NCBI RefSeq assembly: GCF_045689235.1
Contig: NZ_CP136864.1
Location: forward strand, 3,658,001-3,722,000
Direction: 5' to 3'
DNA: 64,000 nucleotides
Source: Congregibacter variabilis
GTDB lineage: Bacteria; Pseudomonadota; Gammaproteobacteria; Pseudomonadales; Halieaceae
In this document: piece after piece, positions 16,437-25,684 of the stretch
Position numbering within the stretch: position 1 is the first letter of the stretch
Layout of the letters: every line of letters starts with the position of its first letter
Made by a program: the position numbers and the translations under genes
Notes under the pieces: model-generated
Database searches by the model: none
What the model saw: only the letters and a program-made list of their open reading frames with translations
Told to the model about the DNA's origin: nothing

Positions 16437-18401
16437 TCAGGGCTTCCACTGATCGTAGACGTTGATCATGGGCGGGAAGGTCTTGCCGGACTTACGCGCC
16501 TCTAGGACCTCTTTTTTCAGATCTGTGTCTATCCAGTGGACCCAAAGCTCTCCAGTGCCGCTGACAAACTTGTGATTGAAGTAGTCCGGGTAGCGCATCC
16601 AGCGCCAATGCCCCAGGCGCAGCGATGGTTGATACCAACCCGGAGAGAACGATGCGTAGTCGTGATGCAAATTCAGAATTCTGTGGGACAGCTCAACCAT
16701 CTCGTCCTTGTCCTGAGACTCACGATATTGGTCGATGAGATTGTCCATTTCGTACACGGCAAACGCTTCGAGATTGTTGGTTTGCGTTTTTAACTGCCGC
16801 TGCGGATTAACGCTACCGTCCTCGAGAAACGCGTCGTCATAGGCATTGTCCGAGTGATAGTGTTCCCAGAATCGAGGATACATTTCCAGAAAACGTCCGA
16901 AGGCCACCAGATGAATCTCATGCTGTTTTTCCTGGACCTTTTTCCATCCAGTGGTGGAGTCGAGGACCTCGATACGCAGCTCCAGACCAGTCTTCTGAGC
17001 CTCTTGCTTGAGGATAGTCATGACATCAGCCAGATTTTCGTAGCCTGTCGATAGCGTAAAGGCCAGTTTCTGACCCTCGGCATTAACGAGGATTCCGTCG
17101 GCTCCCCGCTCGGTAAAACCGGCGGCTGCGAAATAAGCCTGGGCTTTTTCTATGTCAAACTCCCTTGCCTTGATGGTGGGGTCGTTAAACTCCGAAAAGC
17201 CCTCATTCGCTGTGTTGAGCCTGGCCGCGTCACCACGGAAGTATTTATCGATGACCAGCTGCCAGTTACTTGCGTGCTGAATGCCCAGGCGTATGTTCAG
17301 ATCATCCAGCAGTGGTTGAGAGGTGTTCATCCACAAGCCATAAGGCGGTCTGGGGTATTCGTTGTAGAAGACAGATTTTGCGATGTAACCGGCTTGCACG
17401 TCCGGATCAGAGTCGGGGAGCTTTTCGTACCAGTATTCTGACAACGCCAAGCCGAACTGGTCGAGGTCGCCGCGTTTGAACGCCTCAAAGGTTTTTGCGG
17501 TATCACGAATGATGTTGAACTGAATGCGATCCGGGTTGTAGCGATAACGGAAGTTTCTCTTATCCGCTGCCCACCAGTTGGTATCTCGAGTCAGGACGAT
17601 AGAGCGTCCCTTCTTTAAATCGCCATCACGCAGCACATAAGCACCGGTGGTGGGTGTGAAAGTCCATTGGTATCGATCAACGTAGTCGTCGCCCAGCGCC
17701 TTAAAGTGGTGCCGGGGCATGGGGTGGAGCTCCAGCACTCGGGCTGAGTAGTCAGGCTTTGCGGCGACGCTGGTGATAGAAAAAGTCCGATCGTCGTAGC
17801 GGGTAATGTTGGTGTATTGCGAGCTGTACCAGTTGTTATACCAAGGTGCGCGGATGTATTCAGACTTATAGAAGTAGAACATGAAAAAGAAGTCGTCAGT
17901 GGTCACCGGAACGCCGTCAGACCAGGCCGCAAGTGGATCAATTTTTACATAAACCGTCGAGGTCTCTGGATCTAGCGCCCAGGACTCGGCCAGCGCCGGA
18001 TAGTACTCGCGCTCGTCTGGATGTAATTGGGCGACCAGCATGGCGACATCATCAAGAATGAACGGGCGAAACGAGCCGTTGGAATCCGGACCTGCCGTGC
18101 GCAGGGTGCGGGGAAAGTCGGGAAGAGCGACGTACTGAGTACCACCTTTTTGGGCCTCTGGCGAGCCGATCTCGGGTAACTGCGCACCGTTTTCCCAAAC
18201 CAAGCCCTCCGGGAGGTCTTGCATGCTTGCAAAGCGATAGAAGTCTGGCTCTGCTGCATAGGCTGCTTCGACTTCGGCGCTATTGTCTACGTCTGCGGCC
18301 AGGTCTGTAGAGTCGCCCTCACTGTTATCTCCACCGCAAGCGGTCAGTAGAAGCGTCAGGGACATCAATAGCCATGGTGTAGAACGAAGAAGTCGAGTCA
18401 T
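16437..18401 (-). CDS. Peptide ABC transporter substrate-binding lipoprotein (YejA-like)
   Basis: A 654-aa extracellular solute-binding protein of family 5. It begins with a lipoprotein signal whose lipobox LTAC places the lipidated Cys at residue 22, then an acidic linker. At more than 600 residues it is longer than DppA/OppA and similar to YejA, which fits the YejB/YejE-like permeases. It should deliver peptides or a related amide compound from the periplasm to the permease pair encoded just upstream (20-nt gap). Confidence 0.9.
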   Translation of the reverse strand: MTRLLRSTPWLLMSLTLLLTACGGDNSEGDSTDLAADVDNSAEVEAAYAAEPDFYRFASMQDLPEGLVWENGAQLPEIGSPEAQKGGTQYVALPDFPRTLRTAGPDSNGSFRPFILDDVAMLVAQLHPDEREYYPALAESWALDPETSTVYVKIDPLAAWSDGVPVTTDDFFFMFYFYKSEYIRAPWYNNWYSSQYTNITRYDDRTFSITSVAAKPDYSARVLELHPMPRHHFKALGDDYVDRYQWTFTPTTGAYVLRDGDLKKGRSIVLTRDTNWWAADKRNFRYRYNPDRIQFNIIRDTAKTFEAFKRGDLDQFGLALSEYWYEKLPDSDPDVQAGYIAKSVFYNEYPRPPYGLWMNTSQPLLDDLNIRLGIQHASNWQLVIDKYFRGDAARLNTANEGFSEFNDPTIKAREFDIEKAQAYFAAAGFTERGADGILVNAEGQKLAFTLSTGYENLADVMTILKQEAQKTGLELRIEVLDSTTGWKKVQEKQHEIHLVAFGRFLEMYPRFWEHYHSDNAYDDAFLEDGSVNPQRQLKTQTNNLEAFAVYEMDNLIDQYRESQDKDEMVELSHRILNLHHDYASFSPGWYQPSLRLGHWRWMRYPDYFNHKFVSGTGELWVHWIDTDLKKEVLEARKSGKTFPPMINVYDQWKP

Positions 18402-18421
18402 AGCGTTACTCTCAAATGCTC

Positions 18422-19489
18422 TTAGCGATAAATAGAATAGGTTTTTGGGTCAAAGGATTCGCGCACGGCCTCACCCACAAAGGTAACCAGAGTCAGCAGC
18501 GCCACCAGCGTGCCAAAGGCGGAGGTCACAATCCAGGGCGCCGTGCGCAGGTTTGCCGTCCCCTGCTTGAGGAGTTCGCCAAGACTTGGCGTGGGCGGTG
18601 GTAAGCCAAAGCCCAAAAAGTCCAAAGCAGTGATTGCCGAGATAGCACCAACAATTGTGAAGGGCATAAACGTGACGAGTGTGGACAGGATGTTGGGGAG
18701 AATGTGCCTGAATATAATTCGGGAATTCGATGCGCCAATCACCCGGGCAGCGGCAACGTAATCCCGAGCCTTTTCTTTGTAGGTTTCGGTGCGCATGTAG
18801 TAGGTCATGCCGGTCCAGGAGAACAAGACCATAACCATCAACAATATGCCGATGCGCGTAGGCACTGAGAAAGCTGCTGGGATCACCGAGAAAATAATAA
18901 TCACCATGTAGAGAAACGGTACGTTGGACCATATTTCGATGAGGCGTTGAAACAGCAGGTCAAACACGCCGCCGAAGTAGCCCATGGAACAGCCGATGGC
19001 AATGCCAATAAGGTAGACCGACAGCATAAATCCAATAGAAAAGATTAATGCGATGCGGGTGCCATAAAAGAGCCGTGCAAGAATGTCGCGACTGGTGGTG
19101 TCGGTGCCCAGATAGTGCTGCTGAGAGGCGTCCGGGGCCAAAGGTGTGAAGATACCTCCCGGCGCATGATTCTCAAAAGCGTTGTAGGGGATCAGGGGCA
19201 TGAGAACCCAATTGCCGCTGCCGTCCTCGGCGAATGCTTCTTTGAGTTCTCGGTAGTTGACTTCGTAGTCGTAGTCCAGGCCAAAGTCGGTGCCGGGGTG
19301 GAAGGCCGTATAGGTGGGGAAGTACAGCTCTCCTTCGTAACTTACCAACAGCGCTCGACTGTTGATAATAAGCTCTCCAAACGCCAGTAGTACCATCAAA
19401 CCCGCAAGTATCAGAAAGCTATAGTAGCCGCGCTTAATGTGCCTGAATCGGCGGAGCTTTTTGAGGGTTTGAGGGTTCAGTTGCAGCAT
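18422..19489 (-). CDS. Peptide ABC transporter permease (YejE/DppC-like)
   Basis: A 355-aa inner-membrane permease. It has an N-terminal helix (about residues 22-42), a large periplasmic loop with the LGTDTTSRDILARL segment typical of DppC-type permeases, five further helices and the EAA loop (VAAARVIGASNSRII). The periplasmic loop is long, as in YejE. Forms the channel with the next permease; the two genes are 3 nt apart. Confidence 0.92.
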   Translation of the reverse strand: MLQLNPQTLKKLRRFRHIKRGYYSFLILAGLMVLLAFGELIINSRALLVSYEGELYFPTYTAFHPGTDFGLDYDYEVNYRELKEAFAEDGSGNWVLMPLIPYNAFENHAPGGIFTPLAPDASQQHYLGTDTTSRDILARLFYGTRIALIFSIGFMLSVYLIGIAIGCSMGYFGGVFDLLFQRLIEIWSNVPFLYMVIIIFSVIPAAFSVPTRIGILLMVMVLFSWTGMTYYMRTETYKEKARDYVAAARVIGASNSRIIFRHILPNILSTLVTFMPFTIVGAISAITALDFLGFGLPPPTPSLGELLKQGTANLRTAPWIVTSAFGTLVALLTLVTFVGEAVRESFDPKTYSIYR

Positions 19490-19492
19490 GGA

Positions 19493-20515
19493 TTAGTGGA
19501 ACCGTATCCGTGGGTCAACCATCGCGACCAGGACATCAGAAATGATGTTGCCGATGAGTAGTAGCAGACTCGCCAGCAGAACCACGCCCATAACCACCGG
19601 ATAGTCTCTATCCAAAATCGCACTGAGGCCTAGTAGTCCAAAACCGTCGATATCAAAAATACTCTCTATTAAAAAAGAGCCGCCCACGAGAAGGGTAATG
19701 TTCTGGCCGAAGGTAGTGGCAATGGGGATGAGGGAGTTGCGCATGGCGTGTCCGGTTACGGACTTACGGAACGAAACGCCTTTGGCAATAGCGGTGCGAA
19801 TGTAGTCTGCCGCCAGGTTATCCATGAGGTGGTTTTTAAGCAGTAAGGTGACCAGTGCAAAGCTGCCCACGAGATAGCAAATTAGCGGTAGCAGCGAGTG
19901 GTTGATGAGGTCCAGGGTTTTTTCGGCGGTGCTTAGCTCGTCAAAGTTAAAGCTGACAAAGCCTCCCATGGGGAACCACTCGAGTCGCACTGCAAAAAAC
20001 AGGATCAACAGTGACCCAAGGGCGTAGCCGGGTATCGCGTAGCCGACAAAAATCAATATCGATGAAATATTGTCGACAAACGTGCGGTGTCGGATTGCTT
20101 TGAGTATTCCCAGGGGGATGCACACGGCGTAGGTGAGTATGAGCGTGACTATGCCGTAGTAAAGGGAAACCGGAAATCTGTCTTTGATAACGTCCCACAC
20201 GGGCTCGTTATAGCGATAAGAGGATCCGAGATCTCCAGTGACCACCTTGCCAAGCCATTCGACGTAGCTCTGTAAGATCGGCTTATCAAAGCCGTAATAC
20301 TCTTTGAGCGCCTGGAGCTGTTCGTCCGATATCGCCATGCCCTGGCCGGCGGATTGACCGCCACCGCCCCCGGTCATGCTCATCTGTTGAGTTTCCATAA
20401 TCGCACGCTCAAGGGGGCCACCCGGAACTAGACGGGTGATCGCGAAAACAATAATGGTCACACCCAACAGGGTGGGCGGAATCAAGAGAAGACGCCGCAG
20501 AAAATAGTCGCGCAT
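19493..20515 (-). CDS. Peptide ABC transporter permease (YejB/DppB-like)
   Basis: A 340-aa permease with the DppB-type N-terminus (FLRRLLLIPPTLLGV), a periplasmic segment enriched in Gly/Met/Gln (GGGGGQSAGQG), GDLGSSYRYNEPV, and a C-terminal EAA-type segment with DYIRTAIAKGVS. It is the first gene of the leftward importer operon. The promoter must lie in the 190 bp shared with the divergent RIO kinase gene. Confidence 0.92.
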   Translation of the reverse strand: MRDYFLRRLLLIPPTLLGVTIIVFAITRLVPGGPLERAIMETQQMSMTGGGGGQSAGQGMAISDEQLQALKEYYGFDKPILQSYVEWLGKVVTGDLGSSYRYNEPVWDVIKDRFPVSLYYGIVTLILTYAVCIPLGILKAIRHRTFVDNISSILIFVGYAIPGYALGSLLILFFAVRLEWFPMGGFVSFNFDELSTAEKTLDLINHSLLPLICYLVGSFALVTLLLKNHLMDNLAADYIRTAIAKGVSFRKSVTGHAMRNSLIPIATTFGQNITLLVGGSFLIESIFDIDGFGLLGLSAILDRDYPVVMGVVLLASLLLLIGNIISDVLVAMVDPRIRFH

Positions 20516-20708
20516 CGGTTGAGGCGGATTTCAATATCGATGAAATGAAAAGCGAACTTACAGTGCTCGTGGGCTTGGTGCAAGACACACAGAGGCCATA
20601 CAAGTTTTTAGATTTTGCAGCTCAAGCCATCGTAGTGTGAGACTCGATATGGCAGAGTGCCAGTGTCAAACACGCCAGCCAAGACAGGAAGTCGGTCGAC
20701 CGTTATCA

Positions 20709-21599
20709 ATGAAGACACCAAAACGCCTCCAGCCCCTCGTTGAAGAGGGGATTATCGACGAAGTCATCAGTCCGCTTATGAGTGGCAAGGAGGCTGATGT
20801 CTTTATCGTTCGTAGCTCAGGCCAGCTGCGCTGCGCAAAAATTTATAAAGACGCGGTTAAGCGCAGTTTCAAAAAGGCTGTGCAGTACACCGAAGGTCGT
20901 AAGGTGCGTAACAGTCGTCGTCAGCGTGCCATGGAGAAAGGCTCAAAGTTCGGTCGCAAGCAACAGGAAGAGACCTGGCAGAACGCCGAAGTCGACGCGC
21001 TGTATCGATTGGCCCGGGCAGATGTGCGTGTCCCGCAGCCCTACGGCTGCTTTGATGGCGTTTTGATTATGGAACTCGTGACGGACGAAGACGGCGATGT
21101 GGCCCCCCGTCTGAACGATGTGTCCATGTCGGCTGATCAGGCTCGGGAAGATCACGCGATCATGATGCAATACGTCTTGCGTATGCTTGCTGCCGGTCTT
21201 ATCCATGGCGATTTATCAGAGTTCAATGTGCTGGTTGATGAATACGGACCAGTGATTATCGATCTTCCTCAGGCTGTGGATGCGGCGGGTAATAATAACG
21301 CGCAGTCGATGCTTGCCCGGGACGTCAATAATATTACGGAGTATTACGCGCAGTTTGCGCCGGAATTGGCACAGACTCACTACGCTGAGGAGTTATGGGG
21401 CCTGTTTGAGGACGGAGACCTGAACCCCGACCATCAGCTTACCGGCTACGCCGAACTCGATACACATGAAGCCGACACTGACTCGGTGATGGCTGAGATC
21501 CGTGCTGTGCTGGCGGAAGAAGAAGCCCGTCAGCGCCGGCTAAAAGCCGCTGAGAGTGATGAGGAGCCCGAGGAGGAGCCAGGAGAGGGCGAGAGATAA
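20709..21599 (+). CDS. RIO-type serine/threonine protein kinase
   Basis: A 296-aa RIO1-like kinase. The ATG at 20709 (MKTPKRL) matches the usual start of bacterial members; the frame is open to 20637. Visible motifs are the glycine-poor nucleotide loop MSGKEADVF, the ATP lysine in CAKIYKD, the catalytic loop IHGDLSEFNVL and the metal-binding IIDLPQ. The tail is very acidic (EEPEEEPGEGE). Archaeal and eukaryal relatives act in small-subunit maturation; bacterial roles are less clear. It lies just upstream of deaD, consistent with an RNA- or ribosome-related job. Confidence 0.9.
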   Translation: MKTPKRLQPLVEEGIIDEVISPLMSGKEADVFIVRSSGQLRCAKIYKDAVKRSFKKAVQYTEGRKVRNSRRQRAMEKGSKFGRKQQEETWQNAEVDALYRLARADVRVPQPYGCFDGVLIMELVTDEDGDVAPRLNDVSMSADQAREDHAIMMQYVLRMLAAGLIHGDLSEFNVLVDEYGPVIIDLPQAVDAAGNNNAQSMLARDVNNITEYYAQFAPELAQTHYAEELWGLFEDGDLNPDHQLTGYAELDTHEADTDSVMAEIRAVLAEEEARQRRLKAAESDEEPEEEPGEGER

Positions 21600-21693
21600 G
21601 GTCTCAATTAGTCACAACTTAAGGCGCCGCTTAGCCTGTATAATCGTGCTTTGCCCGTTCTAGGGCGAACCACTTCTTATCTCGGTAATTTTA

Positions 21694-23505
21694 ATGACCA
21701 CCCCAACGACCCCCGGCAGCTTTGATGAGCTGCAACTACCTGCATTTTTAATGAAAGCACTTAGCGATGTGGGCTATGAGACGCCTTCGGCTATCCAGAC
21801 GATGACAATACCACCTTTGCTGGAAGGCAAAGACCTGGTGGGTCAGGCCCAAACCGGTACCGGTAAAACGGCCGCTTTTGCATTGCCAATTTTGGCTCGC
21901 CTGAATCCCAAGTTGAGTAAGCCTCAGGCATTGGTATTGGCCCCTACGCGGGAGCTGGCCATTCAGGTAGCTGAGGCCTTTCAAAAGTATGCGCGACACA
22001 GCAAGGGCTTTAAGGTGCTGCCGATTTACGGAGGTTCTGATTACCGTACACAGCTGCGCCAGCTGGAGCGTGGGGTACACGTTATTGTGGGCACTCCTGG
22101 ACGCGTGATGGACCACATGCGTCGCGGCTCTTTGGATCTGTCAGCGCTCACAACTTTGGTGCTTGATGAAGCCGACGAAATGTTGCGCATGGGCTTTATT
22201 GACGACGTGGAGTGGATCCTCGAGAAAACGCCACCGGAGCGTCAGATTGCCTTGTTTTCGGCGACCATGCCGGATGCGATACGTCGCATAGCCAAGCAGC
22301 ATTTGAACAAGCCTGAAGAAATTACCATCAAACTTAAGACCGTCACCAACGCGTCTATTCGTCAGCGTGTTTGGATGATGGGCGGCATGCACAAACTGGA
22401 TGCGCTTACTCGAATTCTCGAGACCGAAGACACCGACGGTGTAATTATTTTTGTGCGCACGCGAATAGCCACTCAGGAGCTTGCGGATAAGCTTTCTGCT
22501 CGGGGATATGCCACGGCAGCTCTGAATGGTGACATCGCGCAGAATCAACGGGAAAAGACCGTCGAGAACCTCAAGAAGGGCCGGCTCGATATTTTGATTG
22601 CCACCGACGTGGCGGCTCGAGGTCTGGATGTAGAGCGCATCAGCCACGTGATTAACTACGACATTCCCAACGATCCCGAGGCTTATGTTCACCGGATTGG
22701 GCGGACCGGTCGTGCGGGTCGCACCGGCGAGGCGATTCTTTTTGCAGCTAATCGCGAACGTCGTTTGCTGCGGACCATCGAGCGGGTGACCGGGCAAAAG
22801 ATCGAGTCCATGGAGTTGCCCACCTCGGAGCAGGTAAGCGATAAGCGCGCGTCACGCTTTAAGGCCCGTATTACCGAGACGCTCGATACCCGGGACATGG
22901 GTGCGGCTAGGGAGCTCGTGGAGTCCTATCAGCAGGAGTTTGGCGTGCCGATTATTGAGATTGCGGCAGCGCTAGTAGTGATGAATGAGGGAGCCGCTCC
23001 AGCTATTCCGGCAGCCGAGCCCGCCAGGCCATCGAGAGAACGGCCTGCTCGAGCTGAGCGCTCTCCCGGTAGAGACCGCGATCAAGACCGTGAACGCAAG
23101 CCGAAACGCCCTAAAGACGCTGCGCCTCGGGATGCGGATGTGGGTATGGACCGTTACCGCATCGAAGTTGGCCGCCAGCACGGCGTTAAGCCGGGCAATA
23201 TCGTAGGTGCGATCGCCAACGAGGCGGAGGTGGACGCTGAGTACATTGGCCGCATTCAGATTGAAGAAGATCATAGCTTTGTGGACCTGCCTGATGGCAT
23301 GCCTAAGGAAATCTTCAAGCATCTGAAGTCGGTGTGGGTCAGTGGTCAGAAGCTGCAGATCTCGCGTGCCACGGATAATGCGGCTAAGCCAGCCAAGCGC
23401 GGCGGAGCTGCGGGTGGGCCTGTAAAAAGTGATGCCGGGGCCAAGAAAGACCTCGGCACCAAGAAAAAGGGGCCGCGAAAGCGCAAGGCCCCACCGTTAA
23501 GTTGA
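21694..23505 (+). CDS. deaD: ATP-dependent DEAD-box RNA helicase DeaD (CsdA)
   Basis: A 603-aa RNA helicase with Q motif, Walker A AQTGTGKT (near residue 52), LDEADEML, SAT, and the C-terminal helicase motifs VATDVAARGLDVE-like and HRIGRTGRAGR. After a basic, Arg-rich linker (about 445-480) there is a DbpA-type RNA-binding domain (YRIEVGRQHGVKPGNIVGAI), then a Lys-rich tail. This order is that of DeaD/CsdA, which helps ribosome assembly and mRNA decay, often in the cold. The 5' leader of about 90 nt may be regulatory, as in other deaD genes. Confidence 0.95.
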   Translation: MTTPTTPGSFDELQLPAFLMKALSDVGYETPSAIQTMTIPPLLEGKDLVGQAQTGTGKTAAFALPILARLNPKLSKPQALVLAPTRELAIQVAEAFQKYARHSKGFKVLPIYGGSDYRTQLRQLERGVHVIVGTPGRVMDHMRRGSLDLSALTTLVLDEADEMLRMGFIDDVEWILEKTPPERQIALFSATMPDAIRRIAKQHLNKPEEITIKLKTVTNASIRQRVWMMGGMHKLDALTRILETEDTDGVIIFVRTRIATQELADKLSARGYATAALNGDIAQNQREKTVENLKKGRLDILIATDVAARGLDVERISHVINYDIPNDPEAYVHRIGRTGRAGRTGEAILFAANRERRLLRTIERVTGQKIESMELPTSEQVSDKRASRFKARITETLDTRDMGAARELVESYQQEFGVPIIEIAAALVVMNEGAAPAIPAAEPARPSRERPARAERSPGRDRDQDRERKPKRPKDAAPRDADVGMDRYRIEVGRQHGVKPGNIVGAIANEAEVDAEYIGRIQIEEDHSFVDLPDGMPKEIFKHLKSVWVSGQKLQISRATDNAAKPAKRGGAAGGPVKSDAGAKKDLGTKKKGPRKRKAPPLS

Positions 23506-23528
23506 CGGGTCTGTAGGACCCCGTTAAC
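23501..23528 (+). terminator. Possible terminator between deaD and convergent SDR
   Basis: An imperfect hairpin (GTTGACGGGTC against GACCCCGTTAAC, one bulge) starts at the deaD stop codon and is followed by a short T-rich stretch. It lies in the 43-nt gap between two convergent genes, where a terminator is expected. Confidence 0.5.
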
Positions 23529-23548
23529 GTTTGTCTCGCGGTTGCCCG

Positions 23549-24439
23549 TCAGTCGACTTTGAAGCCCCAGATTCGGTCATTCAGCACATCACCCAATAAG
23601 GGGCTTTGCGCTGATCGCTCGAAGGCGTCGGATACGTTGCCACTGCGCTGATCCACAACGGGTTTGTAGTTGGGGTGAGTAAATATGTATAGCTCACCCT
23701 GCTCCAGAGCTTCGATGACCCGTGCACTTAAAAGATCCGCATCGATCCCATTGGCGACCGCTTTTGATGAGGCTTTAGCGACCTCAAATACATCGGCAGT
23801 GGGCTTAACGTCAGTTGCGTAACGTGGTTGACGATTCCGGTAAGACTCATGAATGCGCGTTTTCACGAAGGCCGGTGCCAAAACCGAAACATGCACATTG
23901 CTGCCCTGCAATTCTTGAGACCAGGATTCGGTAAGCGCGACCACGGCAGCCTTGGTGGCAGTATAGGCGCCGGCCATTGGCACGCCGCCCATTCCGGCCA
24001 TAGACGCCACGTTGATTAGCCAGCTTTGCTCGCCATGGCTTTTCATGTGCGGCACAAAGACGTTGGCCCCATACACAACACCCATGAGGTTGACGTCTAT
24101 GCACCAGCGCCAGCCGGCATCATCCAGTGTCTCTATAGCGCCGACGCCGCCACTGACGCCCGCATTGTTAATGAGCATGTGAACGTTACCGAAGCGAGCT
24201 TGGGCCTCGGCTGCGGTTCTGTCCCAATCCTCTTTGAGGGCGACGTCCATATCTACGGCCAGCACTGCAATGCTGTGATCCTCCAGGCTTGATTTCGCAG
24301 ACGCCAGAGCCTCGGTCTCAATATCGGCGATGACAATATTCATTCCCAGCTTGCCCAAGGTGCGGGCAAGGCTTAAGCCAATACCTTCTGCGCCTCCGGT
24401 GATGACTGCGGTTTTGCCGTTCAAGTCTTCTTTATTCAT
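23549..24439 (-). CDS. SDR-family oxidoreductase
   Basis: A 296-aa short-chain dehydrogenase. Motifs: TGGAEGIGLSLAR (dinucleotide site), INNAGVSGG, active-site Ser in NVASMAG and Tyr-Lys in YTATKAAV. It resembles the SDRs that act on lipophilic alcohols or acyl chains. The C-terminal part (FTHPNYKPVVDQR) is typical of a subgroup abundant in marine gammaproteobacteria. Substrate unknown. The downstream minus-strand neighbour order suggests it may be cotranscribed with the methyltransferase gene 106 nt upstream. Confidence 0.88.
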   Translation of the reverse strand: MNKEDLNGKTAVITGGAEGIGLSLARTLGKLGMNIVIADIETEALASAKSSLEDHSIAVLAVDMDVALKEDWDRTAAEAQARFGNVHMLINNAGVSGGVGAIETLDDAGWRWCIDVNLMGVVYGANVFVPHMKSHGEQSWLINVASMAGMGGVPMAGAYTATKAAVVALTESWSQELQGSNVHVSVLAPAFVKTRIHESYRNRQPRYATDVKPTADVFEVAKASSKAVANGIDADLLSARVIEALEQGELYIFTHPNYKPVVDQRSGNVSDAFERSAQSPLLGDVLNDRIWGFKVD

Positions 24440-24545
24440 TTTTCACCTGGTTATGTGAGTATTGCATGGAGCGCTAGCGCGCGTTCTGAATCCTAGGACT
24501 GAGCTCTTGTAGGATCATCTGTTGAAACGATACTGATATTCGACG

Positions 24546-25298
24546 CTAAGGCTTGGTGAAGACCAAGACAAAGCGATCAGTTTTTCCTCGGACAGACTCA
24601 TCGAATACGGTAAGACTGTAGTCATCCTCTGGATTGCGTAGTACTTCGGACTCTTGCTCCAGCCGAAGGCCGTGTTTTTGTATGTCGGCTTTTGCAAACT
24701 CAATGTCAATGCGGTGCAAGTCCTGAGCGTCCCGATTACCGGAGCCAGGCGCCGCGTAATGATCCACAACCAGAAAGCGCCCACCTGACTTTAGAGCCTT
24801 TGAAATCTGTCCAAGGAAATCATCAGCATCTATGGGGTTCCAGCCGTTGGCTGTGTCGACATGGTATAGGTCGTGATATGACAGAATGATTACAGCTGCG
24901 TCCAGTGTTTCAATCCCCAGTTCCAGATTATCTGCCTCGCGCAAATGGAGTTTCATGGGGCCCGGCTTTGAAGCCTCCAAACGCGGAGTCAGCTGTTTTT
25001 CGGAGAACTGCTGATAAGCCAGGTTATTGACCACCAGTACTTCGCCGCTGTCGCCCACCAGATGAGAGAACAGTTCGCTGTAATAGCCGCCGCCAGCCCA
25101 AATATCAGCAACTCTGTCGCCCGGTGCGAGATTGAGTAACGGCAAGATTAAATCCGGGCGACTGCGAGCGTCTCTTAAAACGTCAGTGTCGAGGCGCTTG
25201 TCCGATGGGAGAGCGTCACTCAAAGAATCGCTAGCAAGGCTGGAAGCTGCGAATACAGATGAACTTAATAAGGCTAATGTAAGAGCGAGTTTTTGCAT
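24546..25298 (-). CDS. Exported class I SAM methyltransferase-like protein
   Basis: A 250-aa protein with an N-terminal Sec signal peptide (about residues 1-20, ending SSLAS) followed by a class I methyltransferase fold: VADIWAGGGYYSELFSHLVG is the SAM-binding loop, and later strands read AAVIILSYHDLYH and GGRFLVVDHYA. A periplasmic methyltransferase is odd because SAM is cytoplasmic. The family is recurrent in proteobacteria but uncharacterised. It borders the RiPP cluster, transcribed away from it, so participation in RiPP tailoring is possible but unsupported. Confidence 0.8.
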   Translation of the reverse strand: MQKLALTLALLSSSVFAASSLASDSLSDALPSDKRLDTDVLRDARSRPDLILPLLNLAPGDRVADIWAGGGYYSELFSHLVGDSGEVLVVNNLAYQQFSEKQLTPRLEASKPGPMKLHLREADNLELGIETLDAAVIILSYHDLYHVDTANGWNPIDADDFLGQISKALKSGGRFLVVDHYAAPGSGNRDAQDLHRIDIEFAKADIQKHGLRLEQESEVLRNPEDDYSLTVFDESVRGKTDRFVLVFTKP

Positions 25299-25684
25299 GA
25301 GCTGCCTCCTTGAGCGGAGTTTGCTAGCACTTGGCGTGCGGGTATCGAGTCAAGTATGCCTGTGAATACGAGTATCGGACACGGTAGCAGGAAGAAACTT
25401 TCACCGGATTTGCGGTCAGCGCTGAGCATTGGAACTCGCCGGGCCGGAGCAATGCCCGCAGATCATTAAGTCATCGCGCTCGCACAGGCACAACCTGAAT
25501 ATCCTCTTCTTTTGCCCCAATCATCTACAAGGCGATGCCTAGACCTATCACGTCTCTCAATAGCTTGGTGGGCGCACTTGGCTTTTGCAGACCCGGATAA
25601 ATAATTAGAGGGTCTAGTTCTCGCTTGCTCTCTGATCTCCTCTATACTCAATGTCCCTGTTTACAACCTCAAAGGATAGCTTTA
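25299..25684. promoter_or_regulatory. Intergenic region driving the RiPP operon
   Basis: This gap of almost 390 bp has no convincing gene (a 61-codon minus-strand ORF at 25466-25651 looks spurious). It holds the divergent promoters of the exported methyltransferase and of the RiPP operon. A good -10 hexamer, TATACT at 25643-25648, lies about 40 nt before the HlyD-like start; I see no matching -35, so an activator or alternative sigma factor may be needed. AAAGGA at 25671-25676 is the ribosome site. Confidence 0.45.

Noticed and set aside
25466..25651. 61-codon minus-strand ORF before the RiPP operon
   Set aside because: Basic low-quality sequence lying across the promoter region; no ribosome site.
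25299..25684. Left attachment site matching the ssrA 3' end
   Set aside because: I looked for the GTTGAACCCGC and GGAGGCGGCGGG strings here and saw none, so no att site is reported.
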